Shown here piece by piece: positions 8,699 to 17,214 of a stretch of DNA of 64,000 bases. The translations under genes and the position numbers were made by a program. Position 1 is the first letter of the stretch. Every line of letters begins with the position of its first letter. The DNA is from Clostridium sp. CF012 (lineage in GTDB: Bacteria > Bacillota > Clostridia > Clostridiales > Clostridiaceae): assembly GCF_018861755.1 (NCBI RefSeq), contig NZ_JAHLEF010000008.1, positions 1 to 64,000 of the forward strand. Reading direction: 5' to 3'. Under the pieces are notes generated by a model, which was not told the origin of the DNA, ran no database searches, and worked only from the letters and a program-made list of their open reading frames with translations.

Positions 8699-8807
8699 GC
8701 TAACAAAATGTTCAAGTTCGCTTTGCATGAGAAGATTGCAAAGCACGCCGAGAAGCTAAGTGCGGTCGCACTAAGCTTCTCGGTGTATTGAACACAAAAC
8801 GTTATAT
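8699..8807 (+). repeat. attC-like site, compact form with perfect arms
   Basis: The best simple copy in the window. Order: GCTAAC (8699-8704), outer arm TGTTCAA (8709-8715), inner arm GCTTTGC (8720-8726), an 11-base loop, inner arm GCAAAGC (8738-8744), an inserted hairpin (8747-8784), outer arm TTGAACA (8788-8794), and GTTATAT (8801-8807). Both arm pairs are perfect over seven bases. It lacks the terminator/promoter block, showing that block to be an insertion in the loop of other copies. Confidence 0.75.
8747..8784. repeat. Hairpin between right inner and outer arms
   Basis: CCGAGAAGC and GCTTCTCGG form a perfect nine-base stem. A nested GTGCG/CGCAC tip (8760-8771) makes almost the whole 38 bases palindromic. 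The GTGCGGTCGCAC tip recurs in other sites of the window. Confidence 0.7.
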
Positions 8808-8882
8808 GAAATTCAAGCTCTAGGAATAGGTTTTAAAGATAAAATAAATATTAACTTTATCTTAAGAGAGGAGATGGTATTG

Positions 8883-9689
8883 ATGCAAACAAATGGGTTT
8901 GCAGGAGTCAATGAAACACAACTATACTATGAGGCAACAGGAGAAGGAGAAGCCATTGTCTTACTTCACAGTGGATATACGGATTTAAGGCTATGGGATG
9001 ACCAATTTGAACTATTTGGAAGGTATTTTAAAGTTATTCGGTATGATATAAGGGGCTTTGGCAAGTCTAACAGACCAAGCCACCCATTTTCGCATTCAGA
9101 AGACCTAAAAGAGCTGCTGAATTATCTTGGGATTGATAAGGCACATTTGGTTGGGGTATCTATGGGTGGAGGCATTGCTATTGATTTCACTCTTCAATAT
9201 CCAGACTCGGTGGAATGTTTAATCTTAAGTGGCCCCTCATTAAATGGCTTTAATTACACTATCGACGAGCCCACTAGGCAAAGATCTTTGGCGGGAATGT
9301 CTATAGCAAAGAGAGATATAAATTTTGATAAATCGGTTGAGTTCATGCTCAACGATCCAATGTGGAGGCAAAGTAATTTAAATGCTCATGAACGTTTAAA
9401 GAATATGTTTACAGATACATCATTAGAATGGGCTATAAAAGACATGGAAATAATAGCCTCCCCACCTGCAGCAGAAAGACTCTCTGATATAACTAAAAAT
9501 ACACTACTGATTGTTGGTTCAGAAGAATCAGAACCTATCTTAGAAGTTGTAAATCAATTGGAATCATGTATAACTATGGCACAAGAAGTTATTATAAACG
9601 ATACTGGGCATTTACCTAACTTAGATAAACCTGAGATGTTTAATGGAATTGTACTAGACTTTTTACTGAAATGTTCGAACATCATATAA
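8883..9689 (+). CDS. Alpha/beta hydrolase
   Basis: 268 residues. An oxyanion strand VLLHSGYTD is followed by RGFGKSNRP, the nucleophile elbow GVSMGGG (Ser93) and the C-terminal histidine in DTGHLPNLDKP, so the catalytic set is complete. I prefer ATG 8883 because AGAGGAG is well spaced from it and too close to the ATG at 8874. Homologues include esterases, lactonases and C-C hydrolases; the substrate is unknown. The stop codon TAA overlaps the YAAC left end of the next attC-like site. Confidence 0.87.
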   Translation: MQTNGFAGVNETQLYYEATGEGEAIVLLHSGYTDLRLWDDQFELFGRYFKVIRYDIRGFGKSNRPSHPFSHSEDLKELLNYLGIDKAHLVGVSMGGGIAIDFTLQYPDSVECLILSGPSLNGFNYTIDEPTRQRSLAGMSIAKRDINFDKSVEFMLNDPMWRQSNLNAHERLKNMFTDTSLEWAIKDMEIIASPPAAERLSDITKNTLLIVGSEESEPILEVVNQLESCITMAQEVIINDTGHLPNLDKPEMFNGIVLDFLLKCSNII

Positions 9690-9837
9690 CAAAAGGTTGC
9701 CGTTAGCTTTGGCCAAGAGTAATTTGAATAAGACCAAGTTATTTATGAAAGTGTATCTATCAAATTAAGAGAATCATAAACCAACGCCAATCACATTCCC
9801 ACCCCAAGTGCGGTCGCACTAGGGAAATTTTTTTATA
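9686..9837 (+). repeat. attC-like site, diverged
   Basis: It starts in the stop codon of the hydrolase gene (ATAAC, AAAAGGTTGCCG), with left arm AGCTTTGGCC (9705-9714) and right part AACGCCAAT (9783-9791). It then carries the recurring small palindrome AGTGCGGTCGCACT (9807-9820). The right-end GTTRRRY box is not clear. The loop lacks the TATAAT block. Confidence 0.5.
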
Positions 9838-9950
9838 AAGGAGTATTTATAGAACGAAATGAATATTGAGAAGAAAGTATGGGGGGGAACTCAGTTATAA
9901 TCTAACACGCATATAATGATTTTGTATATTTTATATGGGGGAGGGATAAT

Positions 9951-10379
9951 GTGAAAAAATTATTTTTCATAGTAGGATTTACTTTAATTATGATAATGTT
10001 GTTTGTTGTCTATAAAAAAACTAATGCTATAGTTACTATAACTACCGTCAGAAATTCATATTCTCCTATGATGTCTTATGGAAGTGGAGGCATTAAAATG
10101 ACACCTAATTTTAAATCTAAGAAAAAATACACTAAATTAGAGTATCATTGGATTACTGATGAAGGGGAATTTATTAGCGATTTTACTCATTTGGGTAAAG
10201 AAGTAAAAAATCAAGGTGAAACTGTATTATGGAGTGCCATTGAAAATGATAAAGTTGTAGATATAAAAAGTCCTTTTGATATACGATTAGAAGTCATAGA
10301 TTGTGAGGGGCGGGAAATATTAGCGAATACGAAAGTAACCATTAACCCAAATAAAGATTTTTATGAGATAAAAAAATAG
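9951..10379 (+). CDS. Membrane-anchored or secreted protein of unknown function
   Basis: 142 residues from a GTG start (GGGGGAGGG upstream). One N-terminal hydrophobic segment (residues about 3-20, FFIVGFTLIMIMLFVVY) is flanked by lysines: a membrane anchor or uncleaved signal. The rest is a beta-rich extracellular domain with YHWITDEGEF and a C-terminal strand pair (DIRLEVIDCEGREIL) like an immunoglobulin-type or bacterial lipoprotein-like domain. No catalytic motif is visible and I do not recognise the family. Confidence 0.6.
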   Translation: MKKLFFIVGFTLIMIMLFVVYKKTNAIVTITTVRNSYSPMMSYGSGGIKMTPNFKSKKKYTKLEYHWITDEGEFISDFTHLGKEVKNQGETVLWSAIENDKVVDIKSPFDIRLEVIDCEGREILANTKVTINPNKDFYEIKK

Positions 10380-10401
10380 AATTAGTAGCTTCAAATCAGT
10401 G

Positions 10402-10510
10402 CTAATATTAATTCGCATATTGCATATATTTCACCATGATTATTCTGTAGTATGAATCATATTTAAGGATAGCTGGAGTAGATATTGCTCAAAGTGTAGT
10501 GCCTAAAATG
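10402..10510 (+). repeat. Repeat element B (copy 1)
   Basis: A stretch containing CTAATATTAATTCGCATAT, then CACCATGATTATTCTGTAG, then AAGGATAGCTGGAGTAG and TATTGCTCAAAGTGTAGTGC. Parts recur at 17045-17140 (nearly the same order, ending in the same place before a site), 18821-18878 and 19606-19627. It immediately precedes an attC-like site in two of these places. Confidence 0.6.
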
Positions 10511-10530
10511 ACCTATAACAAAATGTTGCC

Positions 10531-10560
10531 GTCCGCCTTGTCTGGTGGACTCTTTTTTTA
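10531..10560 (+). terminator. Terminator within the attC-like site
   Basis: GTCCGCC (10531-10537) pairs with GGTGGAC (10544-10550) around a six-base loop. TCTTTTTTTA follows. Confidence 0.7.
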
Positions 10561-10589
10561 TAGTAATGTGTAAATTTATGGTTTATAAT
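10561..10589 (+). promoter_or_regulatory. Promoter-like element within the attC-like site
   Basis: TAGTAA - 17 bases - TATAAT (10584-10589), followed by the near-palindrome TAATCTATATATAGGTTA. It would drive the dapA-like gene. Confidence 0.5.
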
Positions 10590-10714
10590 CTATATATAGG
10601 TTATCGTTTAACTACCGCCAAGGCGCATTCCTTTACCAAGCGATCGCGCTAAGGTTCAGAAACGTTAGCAGACATGGCCACATTATTTAATATTTAATCG
10701 ATAGGGGGTATAGT

Positions 10715-11584
10715 ATGAAAATTCAAGGCGTTTATGTTCCACTTATAACACCTTTCATAAATGACAAAGTTGATTTTAATTCTTTCAAAAGAATGATTGA
10801 CTACTATTCAAGTAAAGACATCAGTGGAATTATTCCATTGGGTACTACGGGGGAAAGTCCAACTATTTCTGATTATGAGTACGAAGAAATAATATCAAAA
10901 ACCATGGAGTATAATAACAACCGTCTTCCAGTATTTATAGGAATTGGTGGTAATAGCACAAGTAAGGTTATTAATCAATTAAAATTAGTAGAAAAGTATA
11001 ATATTGATGGTATATTATCTGTGTGCCCATATTATAATAGACCCGACCAAAGAGGTATATATGAACATTTTTTAAAAATTTCAGAATCAACTGATTTAAA
11101 TATTATTATATATAATATACCTTATAGAACTGGTAGAAATATTGAAAATGACACTATTTACAAGTTAGCAGAATTGAAAACCATAGTTGCTCTTAAAGAT
11201 TCTTGTGGGGATATAAAACAAACAGCAAGCCTAATTCTAAATCCACCTAAAAATTTTTCGATTTTAACAGGAGAAGATGTATTATTTTATACCACTTTAA
11301 CACTTGGTGGTGATGGAGGAATTCTGGCTTCTTCACATCTAAATACAGAAGAATTTATTGACGTTTATAATGCTGTGAAAAATAACAATCATCAATTAGC
11401 ACTTGAAAAATGGAAACCCCTATCTAAATTTATCCCGATGTTATTTGAAGAGCCTAATCCTGCTCCAATTAAATACTGTCTAAATAGGTTGGGCCTTATT
11501 AATTCTGCTGAAGTAAGATTGCCTTTAACAGAAATTACAGATGATTTAAAGAATAGACTTGAGAATATTCTATTTGATAAATAA
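10715..11584 (+). CDS. dapA: 4-hydroxy-tetrahydrodipicolinate synthase family (DapA-like aldolase)
   Basis: 289 residues, the normal length. The key residues fall at the positions usual for DapA: Thr44-Thr45 in PLGTTGESPT, Tyr133 and Arg138 in IIYNIPYRTG, and the Schiff-base Lys161 in VALKDSCGD. The enzyme condenses pyruvate with aspartate semialdehyde in lysine and cell-wall precursor synthesis. Arg138 supports a true DapA rather than a sialic-acid or sugar lyase of the same fold. It is alone, not in a lysine operon, so it is probably a second copy carried as a cassette. GGGGG precedes the ATG. Confidence 0.85.
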   Translation: MKIQGVYVPLITPFINDKVDFNSFKRMIDYYSSKDISGIIPLGTTGESPTISDYEYEEIISKTMEYNNNRLPVFIGIGGNSTSKVINQLKLVEKYNIDGILSVCPYYNRPDQRGIYEHFLKISESTDLNIIIYNIPYRTGRNIENDTIYKLAELKTIVALKDSCGDIKQTASLILNPPKNFSILTGEDVLFYTTLTLGGDGGILASSHLNTEEFIDVYNAVKNNNHQLALEKWKPLSKFIPMLFEEPNPAPIKYCLNRLGLINSAEVRLPLTEITDDLKNRLENILFDK

Positions 11585-11660
11585 TTTGTCTAAATGATTA
11601 TAATTATATGAATTAGTATACAATTTTTATAAACTATATCACAACATTCTTATAGTATAC

Positions 11661-12089
11661 AACAATCATTACGTTAACCTCTCTATTTCAAGAAATGAAA
11701 TTAAGGAAATTTATAACTTAGTATCACAGCAGTACTCAATAGATAATAATTGTATACTAATTGGGGGATTTTCTGGTGGTGCTATTGCATCTATTGATGT
11801 TACCATGTCTAATGCAATACCTATAAAGGGTTTTATTGCTCTGGGTCCAGGATTAACATAATCATTTACTAAAGAGAATGTTAAGTTAGCTGCTAAAAGA
11901 GGTGTAAAAGGGGTATTCATGGAAGGGGAGCTAATAATGCCATTGCCAGAACAAGAAGAAATGGTAAATACGTTTGAAAAAAGTGGATTTACACATAAAT
12001 TCTTTATAAATCAAGGAATAGGACATGCAATTCCAGAAGATTTATCATATAAATTAAATCTAGCAATTAAATTTATATGTAATTGTTAA
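11661..12089 (+). pseudogene. Alpha/beta hydrolase remnant (5' truncated, internal stop)
   Basis: A frame containing the nucleophile elbow GGFSGGA, then IPIKGFIALGPGLT, a TAA at 11859-11861, then KRGVKGVFMEGELIMP and the late histidine in GIGHAIPEDL, ending at 12087-12089. The first part of the fold and its start are missing. It resembles small esterase/dienelactone-hydrolase-like proteins. Truncation plus the in-frame stop indicates a dead cassette. Confidence 0.7.
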
Positions 12090-12132
12090 TTTTAAAACAA
12101 TATTTAATAAGAGGTTTTATATCTGGCACTTC

Positions 12133-12307
12133 TGCTAACAATGCACTCCCATTCGCTGTGGCGGGTAGTGTAATTTTTATAAGTTTATGTGTTAAAATAT
12201 GGCTTGAAGACAAAATTAAGTATAATGAAACAAGCCACAGCCAACCTGCAAGCCTAAGAAAAGAGTTTTCTAAGGCTTGCAGGTTGCGGGAGTGCGGAAC
12301 GTTAGTT
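12133..12307 (+). repeat. attC-like site with perfect 8-bp arms and an inserted 14-bp hairpin
   Basis: The clearest long-armed copy. Left box GCTAAC (12134-12139), outer arm GCACTCCC (12143-12150), inner arm GCTGTGGC (12155-12162), a 71-base loop, inner arm GCCACAGC (12234-12241), hairpin (12242-12286), outer arm GGGAGTGC (12288-12295), right box GTTAGTT (12301-12307). Both arm pairs are perfect over eight bases although their sequence differs from all other copies. This indicates selection for pairing. Confidence 0.78.
12242..12286. repeat. Long hairpin inside the attC-like site
   Basis: CAACCTGCAAGCCT and AGGCTTGCAGGTTG form a perfect 14-base stem. It continues with AGAAAA/TTTTCT after one mismatch around a GAG loop. 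Confidence 0.8.
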
Positions 12308-12386
12308 GCAATTCCAGGTAAGATTTCTCACAGTACTTTGAAAATGTGAAATAGAATTTATTTATATTTGATGAAGGAGATAAAAT

Positions 12387-13424
12387 ATGCTACTAAGAGA
12401 TTTAATGCAAAATATGTTTTTACCTAAGAAAGAAATTTTCATAAATAAAATAGTTAAGATTAGGGAAATTGATCTCCACTTAATTTCTATAACTATGGAA
12501 GAACACAAGAATGTATTATGGGCAATGTATCAATTGCCGTGCCATCTTGATGAAGGGATAGATTCAGAAGAAAAAACAGAGTACACATCAAATCGAAATG
12601 AGATGATTAATAATATTAGCAAAAGAATGAGTTCTCCTCATATTCATATATCTGAAATAATGATTCAAAAACAAAAGATGATATTTTCTTCTTCAAGTGA
12701 AAGGTCTATGTCTGATAGAGCTTGTGAAGGGTATATGCAACTGCAGCATTTCATCGAAAAAGGAATGGATACAACAAATTGGAATGAAGTTGATTTGGCT
12801 AATATAATTATAGTAACTTATGAGCAAAAGGAAAGTGAAGAATTTCCTGCAATAGATTTGTCAAAGAAATTAGATATTACTTTAAAAGTTAGTAAAGACT
12901 TTAAGCAAGTGCTAATAAATCAACCAATAACCCTCGAATTTGGTGAAGTTGAAAAAGGTGAAAAACTTTATTTCTATGACTCCATTGAAAAGAAAAACCG
13001 CATTTTTTATATTGATAAAATGAATCATTATGATATTTGGGAAGAAGTAAATCGTAATCTTGAAGATCAATTGATGCAAGTTTTGCCCAAAGAACAGATT
13101 ATGGAGGTGAAAGAACAATATCTGATTGGTCTAGAGAAAACTTGCCCGGAAGGAATGAACTTAGCAATGCTTGAATATGAAACCCAAGATGGTGTGCAGC
13201 TTGATTTTTATTGCAAAGAATATTTGGATGAAGTACCAGCGCCTAAAACTTCTTCAGTATCCACGATGCTTTTTAAATCAGATAGAGAACTTGGTAGTAA
13301 TGGGTTTAAAAGTAGAGTGCGCATGATTAAACCAGTAGAAAAAGACTTTAATGGTAGCATTGACGTTGAGCTATTTTCATTATTCACGGAAATACCGGAA
13401 GAAATAATAACGGTTTTAAATTAA
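12387..13424 (+). CDS. Protein of unknown function, 345 residues
   Basis: No signal peptide or membrane segment. The N-terminal half (to about 150) is mixed alpha/beta with a helix of many charged residues. The middle has VEKGEKLYFYDSIEKKNRIF, a beta-hairpin-like region. The C-terminal third (QDGVQLDFYCKEYL, then GSIDVELFSLF) is again mixed. I do not recognise the family. AAGGAG precedes the ATG. A short stretch of the coding sequence near 13256-13290 is duplicated in the gap at about 39728-39765, showing that a further decayed copy once existed in the array. Confidence 0.65.
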   Translation: MLLRDLMQNMFLPKKEIFINKIVKIREIDLHLISITMEEHKNVLWAMYQLPCHLDEGIDSEEKTEYTSNRNEMINNISKRMSSPHIHISEIMIQKQKMIFSSSSERSMSDRACEGYMQLQHFIEKGMDTTNWNEVDLANIIIVTYEQKESEEFPAIDLSKKLDITLKVSKDFKQVLINQPITLEFGEVEKGEKLYFYDSIEKKNRIFYIDKMNHYDIWEEVNRNLEDQLMQVLPKEQIMEVKEQYLIGLEKTCPEGMNLAMLEYETQDGVQLDFYCKEYLDEVPAPKTSSVSTMLFKSDRELGSNGFKSRVRMIKPVEKDFNGSIDVELFSLFTEIPEEIITVLN

Positions 13425-13652
13425 TATTTACCATATAAATTAAGGTTTAGCCTCACTTATTGCACAGCGTTCTTGAAATATATATACAAGAATTAACATT
13501 AATAATATTAGTACTCTTAATATTGAGGTGCATAATTTGCATGTTAAAAATAGAAAGATATTGTGGAGATTATTTTTATAACAAAAGTGGTAACTTAATG
13601 CAGCAATCTGACTTCCATAAATAATTTATGGAAACCGAAAAGGAGAAAGAAT
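13425..13652 (+). other. Intergenic region with a short start stub
   Basis: No clear attC-like copy. GAGGTG with ATG at 13541 opens 27 codons ending at 13624 (MLKIERYCGDYFYNKSGNLM and on), probably the stub of a lost gene. TTATAACAAAAGTGG at 13576-13590 recalls a site left end but lacks its arms. Confidence 0.35.
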
Positions 13653-14093
13653 ATGATTAAACAGTTAGAAAATTTTGAAATAGAAGAAGTTATGGAGATA
13701 TGGGTAAAGACTAATATTACTGCTCACAGTTTCATACCAGAAAAATATTGGATTGATAATTATAACGTTGTTAAAGATGAATACATGCCCAATTCTACAA
13801 CTTTTATTTACAAAGAACATAATATAATTAAGGCATTTATAAGCATTATGAACAATTCATTTATTGGTGCATTATTTGTTTTACGAGGTTATCAAGGGCA
13901 AGGCATAGGCCGAAAACTACTGGAATACTGTAAATCTTTATATTCAAGTTTAGAATTGGGAGTTTATACAGAAAACATAAGTGCAGTTAACGTTTATAAA
14001 CATTGTGGTTTTGTAGTTAAAACAGAAAAGCCCAATGAAGATTCTGGACATCTGGAATATACAATGTTTTGGACAAAACAAGAACAATATTAA
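13653..14093 (+). CDS. GNAT family N-acetyltransferase (YjaB-like)
   Basis: 146 residues. IEEVMEIWVKTNITAHSFIP and WIDNYNVVKDEYMP match the N-terminus of YjaB/RimI-like GNATs. The acetyl-CoA loop is RGYQGQGIGRKLL (about 88-100) and the last motif ENISAVNVYKHCGF. The acceptor is unknown. AAAGGAG upstream supports the start. The sequence after the stop carries a right half-site (14094-14121). Confidence 0.85.
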   Translation: MIKQLENFEIEEVMEIWVKTNITAHSFIPEKYWIDNYNVVKDEYMPNSTTFIYKEHNIIKAFISIMNNSFIGALFVLRGYQGQGIGRKLLEYCKSLYSSLELGVYTENISAVNVYKHCGFVVKTEKPNEDSGHLEYTMFWTKQEQY

Positions 14094-14121
14094 GTCACAA
14101 CGGCAACAAGAAACGTTATCT
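14094..14121 (+). repeat. Right half of an attC-like site
   Basis: CGGCAACAAGAAACGTTATCT matches the right end of full copies (GGCAACACGAAACGTTAGGC at 22481-22500), with box GTTATCT at 14115-14121. No left arm is present because the GNAT gene runs up to it. Confidence 0.5.
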
Positions 14122-14233
14122 GAAGTTTTAGGCCCATGGAAGTTTATTTTTACGCATTTAGTGATACAAAGAATAGGTAACAATTATATAATTATGCGCA
14201 AGTCATGCTCAATTAAAGTATGGAGGAATTAAA

Positions 14234-14728
14234 ATGATTTTTCAATCAAAAGGTTTTTATATAGATTTAGTTCAAAATAAAGATTTAAAGGATATTGTTG
14301 AAGTATATAATTCAAATAAGTATTTTTTAATAAATCATATGGATATTGACAATGTTAAATATGAATGGATACTTGAAGAGTTAGAATCCATGAAAAAAGC
14401 CAATTTTTATTCTTGTAAGGTAGTTGAAAAAAGTTCAGATAAAATAATCGGGATAGTAGATTTCAAAATAGGTGAGGAAACTTATGTATCATTATTAATG
14501 ATACACAATGATTATAAAAATAAAGGGTTTGGAAAATTAATCTATCGAGCTTTAGAGGAATATGTTAAATCAGTAAAAAGTAAATGTATGAGAGTAGATG
14601 TAGTTATTAAATATGATGATACCGTACTTAATTTCTGGGTTGAAAATGGTTTTATAATAATTGAGGATATAGAATTAAATTGGACAGGAAAAATTTTGCC
14701 AGCAGTTATTATGAGGAAATTTCTGTGA
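14234..14728 (+). CDS. GNAT family N-acetyltransferase
   Basis: 164 residues. A central strand VSLLMIHNDY leads into the acetyl-CoA loop YKNKGFGKLIYRALEEYV (about 96-113), and the final motif reads VLNFWVENGF. The N-terminal strand FYIDLVQNKDLKDIVEVYN is typical. AGGAG precedes the ATG. The acceptor substrate is not deducible. Confidence 0.82.
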   Translation: MIFQSKGFYIDLVQNKDLKDIVEVYNSNKYFLINHMDIDNVKYEWILEELESMKKANFYSCKVVEKSSDKIIGIVDFKIGEETYVSLLMIHNDYKNKGFGKLIYRALEEYVKSVKSKCMRVDVVIKYDDTVLNFWVENGFIIIEDIELNWTGKILPAVIMRKFL

Positions 14729-14839
14729 TTATTTAGTTGAATCTTTCGCATATTCCCTATTAACATTAGCAAAGAAGTAGAGAAAATTTATTCGCTACTT
14801 TCTTATTTTGAAAATTATATGGTAAGAGATTCAGTCTGA

Positions 14840-14896
14840 TTTGACCTAGTTGAGACGTAAATATTATTAACAGTAAAATAAATTTTAAATCGCTGA
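14840..14896 (+). repeat. Repeat element C (copy 1)
   Basis: TTGACCTAGTTGAGACGTA, then TTTTAAATCGCTGAAAC. A similar stretch with the same order and spacing lies at 21624-21680, and a fragment (GTTGAGACATAACATTC) at 19573. It follows a GNAT gene and precedes a broken gene. Function unknown. Confidence 0.45.
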
Positions 14897-14947
14897 AACT
14901 TTTTATATAGGTTCTGAATCTTATTGTTGTAGAAAGGAAGTGGGATA

Positions 14948-16030
14948 GTGAAAGGTGAAATAGATGTCTCCATGATAGTTAAGAGCATCAAGATAGGACA
15001 CATTGAGAAAAAATAAAAAGAAGACCTTTAAGAGTACTTTTGATTGCTGCAGCGATTTTAACCATGTCGGTAGTTACCGTATTTGCAGCAAGAGAGCCGA
15101 TTATGAAACTAATAAAACGAATAAGCCTTGAATCACGGATTAACAATATAGTAGAAAAGGGAATGGGTGACAGACTTAATATATCTAAGATAGACAAGGA
15201 TATTAAAATTACTATAACAGATGTAGCTGCAGATGATATTCAAACCTTAATATCATTTAAAATTGAAGATTTAAAGAGTGGAAAAGAGTATAGAGTGAAA
15301 TATGATGAAGGAATAGATATAAGGGAAAGATGGGGAGGACAAATAAAAGATACAACTATAAAAATGTATAACTCTGTTTTTAACACTGGAGGGGTAAAGG
15401 TACGCTGAACTTATATCCTATTGATACTGACAAAAAAACAATAAACCTTGCTTTTGTAAAGATTGAGACAAACACAGGTGATATTAAGGAAGTAATCCAA
15501 GGAAGCTGGAATTTTGAGATTCCCATTAAGAAATATTCTGGTAAAAGCTACAATATTAAAGCAAGTATAAAGGTTGATGACTATGTAATTTTTTTTAATA
15601 GAATAACCATAGCGCCTACACTTACAACACTTTATTTTAATCACAGCAGTGGGTATAATCGAAATGAAGAAATATCAGGGCTTGAGGATATGAGAATAAT
15701 ATCAAAGGGTAAAGAATATAAGCCCTATAACTTTGGCAATGGAGACTGGAACCCATATTCAACTATAGGCTATGGAGATAATGAAATGATATTTGATTCT
15801 ATGTATTTTGAAAATGCTAAGGATACCCCAATAAAGCTAAGCCGGCTAAGTACAAAAATTACTGAAGAAAAGCCAAAGGAATTTGTTATCAAGCTGGATG
15901 AAACTAGCCCTCAGGAATTTGAGTATCTTGGCACAAAGCTATATATTAATAATTTAAAGGTAGGCCAGGATATTGCATTATAGACAATGCTAGAAAAGTA
16001 ATTGTATTTAAAAGCGAAGAAAGATTATTA
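14948..16030 (+). pseudogene. DUF4179-like (anti-sigma-type) membrane protein, multiply frameshifted
   Basis: GTG 14948 after AAGGAAGTGGGA starts a frame that shifts in an A-run near 15012-15020. It continues with RRPLRVLLIAAAILTMSVV (a membrane segment) and a long extracytoplasmic part (15040-15408). It shifts again near 15400, then runs to 15983 through FNRITIAPTLTTLYFN and YEFLGTKLY-like text. A third shift near 15970 leads to NARKVIVFKSEE before the reading is lost. The order short N-terminus, single membrane helix, large beta-rich outer domain is that of DUF4179 proteins linked to ECF sigma factors. Three disruptions indicate a dead gene. Confidence 0.6.
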
Positions 16031-16057
16031 ATATTAGTCCCTATTGGAGGAAAGAAA

Positions 16058-17015
16058 ATGAAAGACTTCTATTCTGATAAGTTCATTGAAGCATTAAAGA
16101 AACATGACATACATAAATTAAGAACGATTCCAAAATCAGATTTGCACAATCATTTTGTATTAGGTGGTAGTAGAGATTATATTCAACTTCAAACTGGAAT
16201 AGAAATTCCTTTTTTAAAAGGAATTTTAGCTAGTATGAAAGATATGAATGATTGGAATAACATGTATATTGGCGAAAGATTTAATACCAAAGAAATGCGA
16301 AAACTGCTAATTGATGCAACTTTCGTTCAAGCGAAAGAAGATGGAATTAAAATTCTTGAGATTGGAGAAGACGTTTGGGGGTTAGGAGAATTTTTTGATA
16401 ATAGCATAGAAGAGTTAATTCGTGTATTTCAAGAGGCTAACCAAAGGATAGCACCAGAAGTTGAAATTGCGGTTACAAATAGGATTATCAAGACATTGTG
16501 ACGCAAATTATCTATTAAAGTGTTTAGACCCTTTCTGGGGACACAATATTTTTTATTCGATTGATTTATATGGTGATGAATTAGCACAACCAATTGAAAA
16601 ATTTATCCCGATTTATAAGAAAGCTAAAAATGAGGGATTGAAGCTTAAAGCCCATATTGGAGAGTGGGGAACTGCTGATGATGTGAAAAAGGGAGTTGAA
16701 CTGTTGGGATTGGATGAAGTGCAGCACGGAATTGCTGCGTTCAGTTCAGAAGAGGTGATTCAGTTTTTAATAGATAATCATATTCGGTTAAATATTACAC
16801 CTACAAGTAATGTCAAACTGGGCAGAGTTCAAGAATTAAAAACACATCCTATTAGAGATCTTTATCGTTGTGGAGTCGATGTAACTCTCAATTCTGATGA
16901 TATACTTATTTTTGATAGCGGTATCTCCAAGGAATACTTAAGATTATATGATGCAGAAACATTAACCGCAGAAGAGCTTGATGATATAAGAGTTAATGGT
17001 TTGCGAAGATTATGA
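16058..17015 (+). pseudogene. Adenosine deaminase-like amidohydrolase, frameshifted
   Basis: The first frame (16058 to about 16465) carries the metal-binding DLHNH (His30, His32). After a one-base shift near 16465-16475 the second frame continues with DLYGDE, LKAHIGEWG, VQHGIAA, ITPTSNVKLG and NSDDILIF, the remaining deaminase motifs. Joined, it would be a full-length protein of about 318 residues, closely related to the intact copies at 31590-32543 and 61691-62635. The frameshift is the only lesion seen, so it could be recent or a base-call error. Confidence 0.75.
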
Positions 17016-17044
17016 ACAATATATCAATTTACATTTATGTTAGA

Positions 17045-17140
17045 ATATTCTTCTGACGCACCACAATTATTATGAAGTATGAAGCTAAGAAATGATAACT
17101 GGAGCAGGTATTGCTCAAAGTGTAGTGCCTAAAACTGCGT
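17045..17140 (+). repeat. Repeat element B (copy 2)
   Basis: GCACCACAATTATTATGAAG, then AACTGGAGCAGGTATTGCTC, then AAAGTGTAGTGCCTAAAAC. It matches 10430-10510 and again ends at the left end of an attC-like site. Confidence 0.6.
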
Positions 17141-17155
17141 ATAATAAAATGTTGC

Positions 17156-17185
17156 AGTCCGCCTTGACTGGTGGACTCTTTTTTA
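17156..17185 (+). terminator. Terminator within the attC-like site
   Basis: AGTCCGCC (17156-17163) pairs with GGTGGACT (17170-17177) over eight base pairs with one wobble. CTTTTTT follows. Confidence 0.7.
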
Positions 17186-17214
17186 TAGCAATGTGTAAAT
17201 TTATGGTTTATAAT
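17186..17214 (+). promoter_or_regulatory. Promoter-like element within the attC-like site
   Basis: TAGCAA - 17 bases - TATAAT (17209-17214), upstream of the next GNAT gene. Confidence 0.5.

Larger units (their letters stand above)
10513..10670 (+). repeat. attC-like site, long form (reference copy)
   Basis: CTATAACAAAATGTTGCC opens the site. The left inner arm GCCTTG (10535-10540) pairs with CAAGGC (10619-10624). The loop has the terminator and promoter-like block. After the right inner arm comes a small dyad AGCGATCGCGCT (10639-10650), then CAGAAACGTTAGCA with the right box GTTAGCA (10664-10670). The next gene starts 45 bases further on. Confidence 0.7.

Noticed and set aside
10531-10670. 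Long-form repeats as riboswitches or small RNA genes
   Set aside because: The conserved part contains its own TATAAT after the hairpin, the outer ends pair as in recombination sites, and no known riboswitch core is seen.
12083-12349. Open frame of 88 codons on the + strand
   Set aside because: It lies across the best attC-like palindrome and the end of a pseudogene, has no ribosome binding site, and its codons follow the palindrome.
14035-14232. Open frame of 65 codons overlapping the GNAT gene end
   Set aside because: It overlaps an intact GNAT in another frame and a right half-site, and has no family resemblance.
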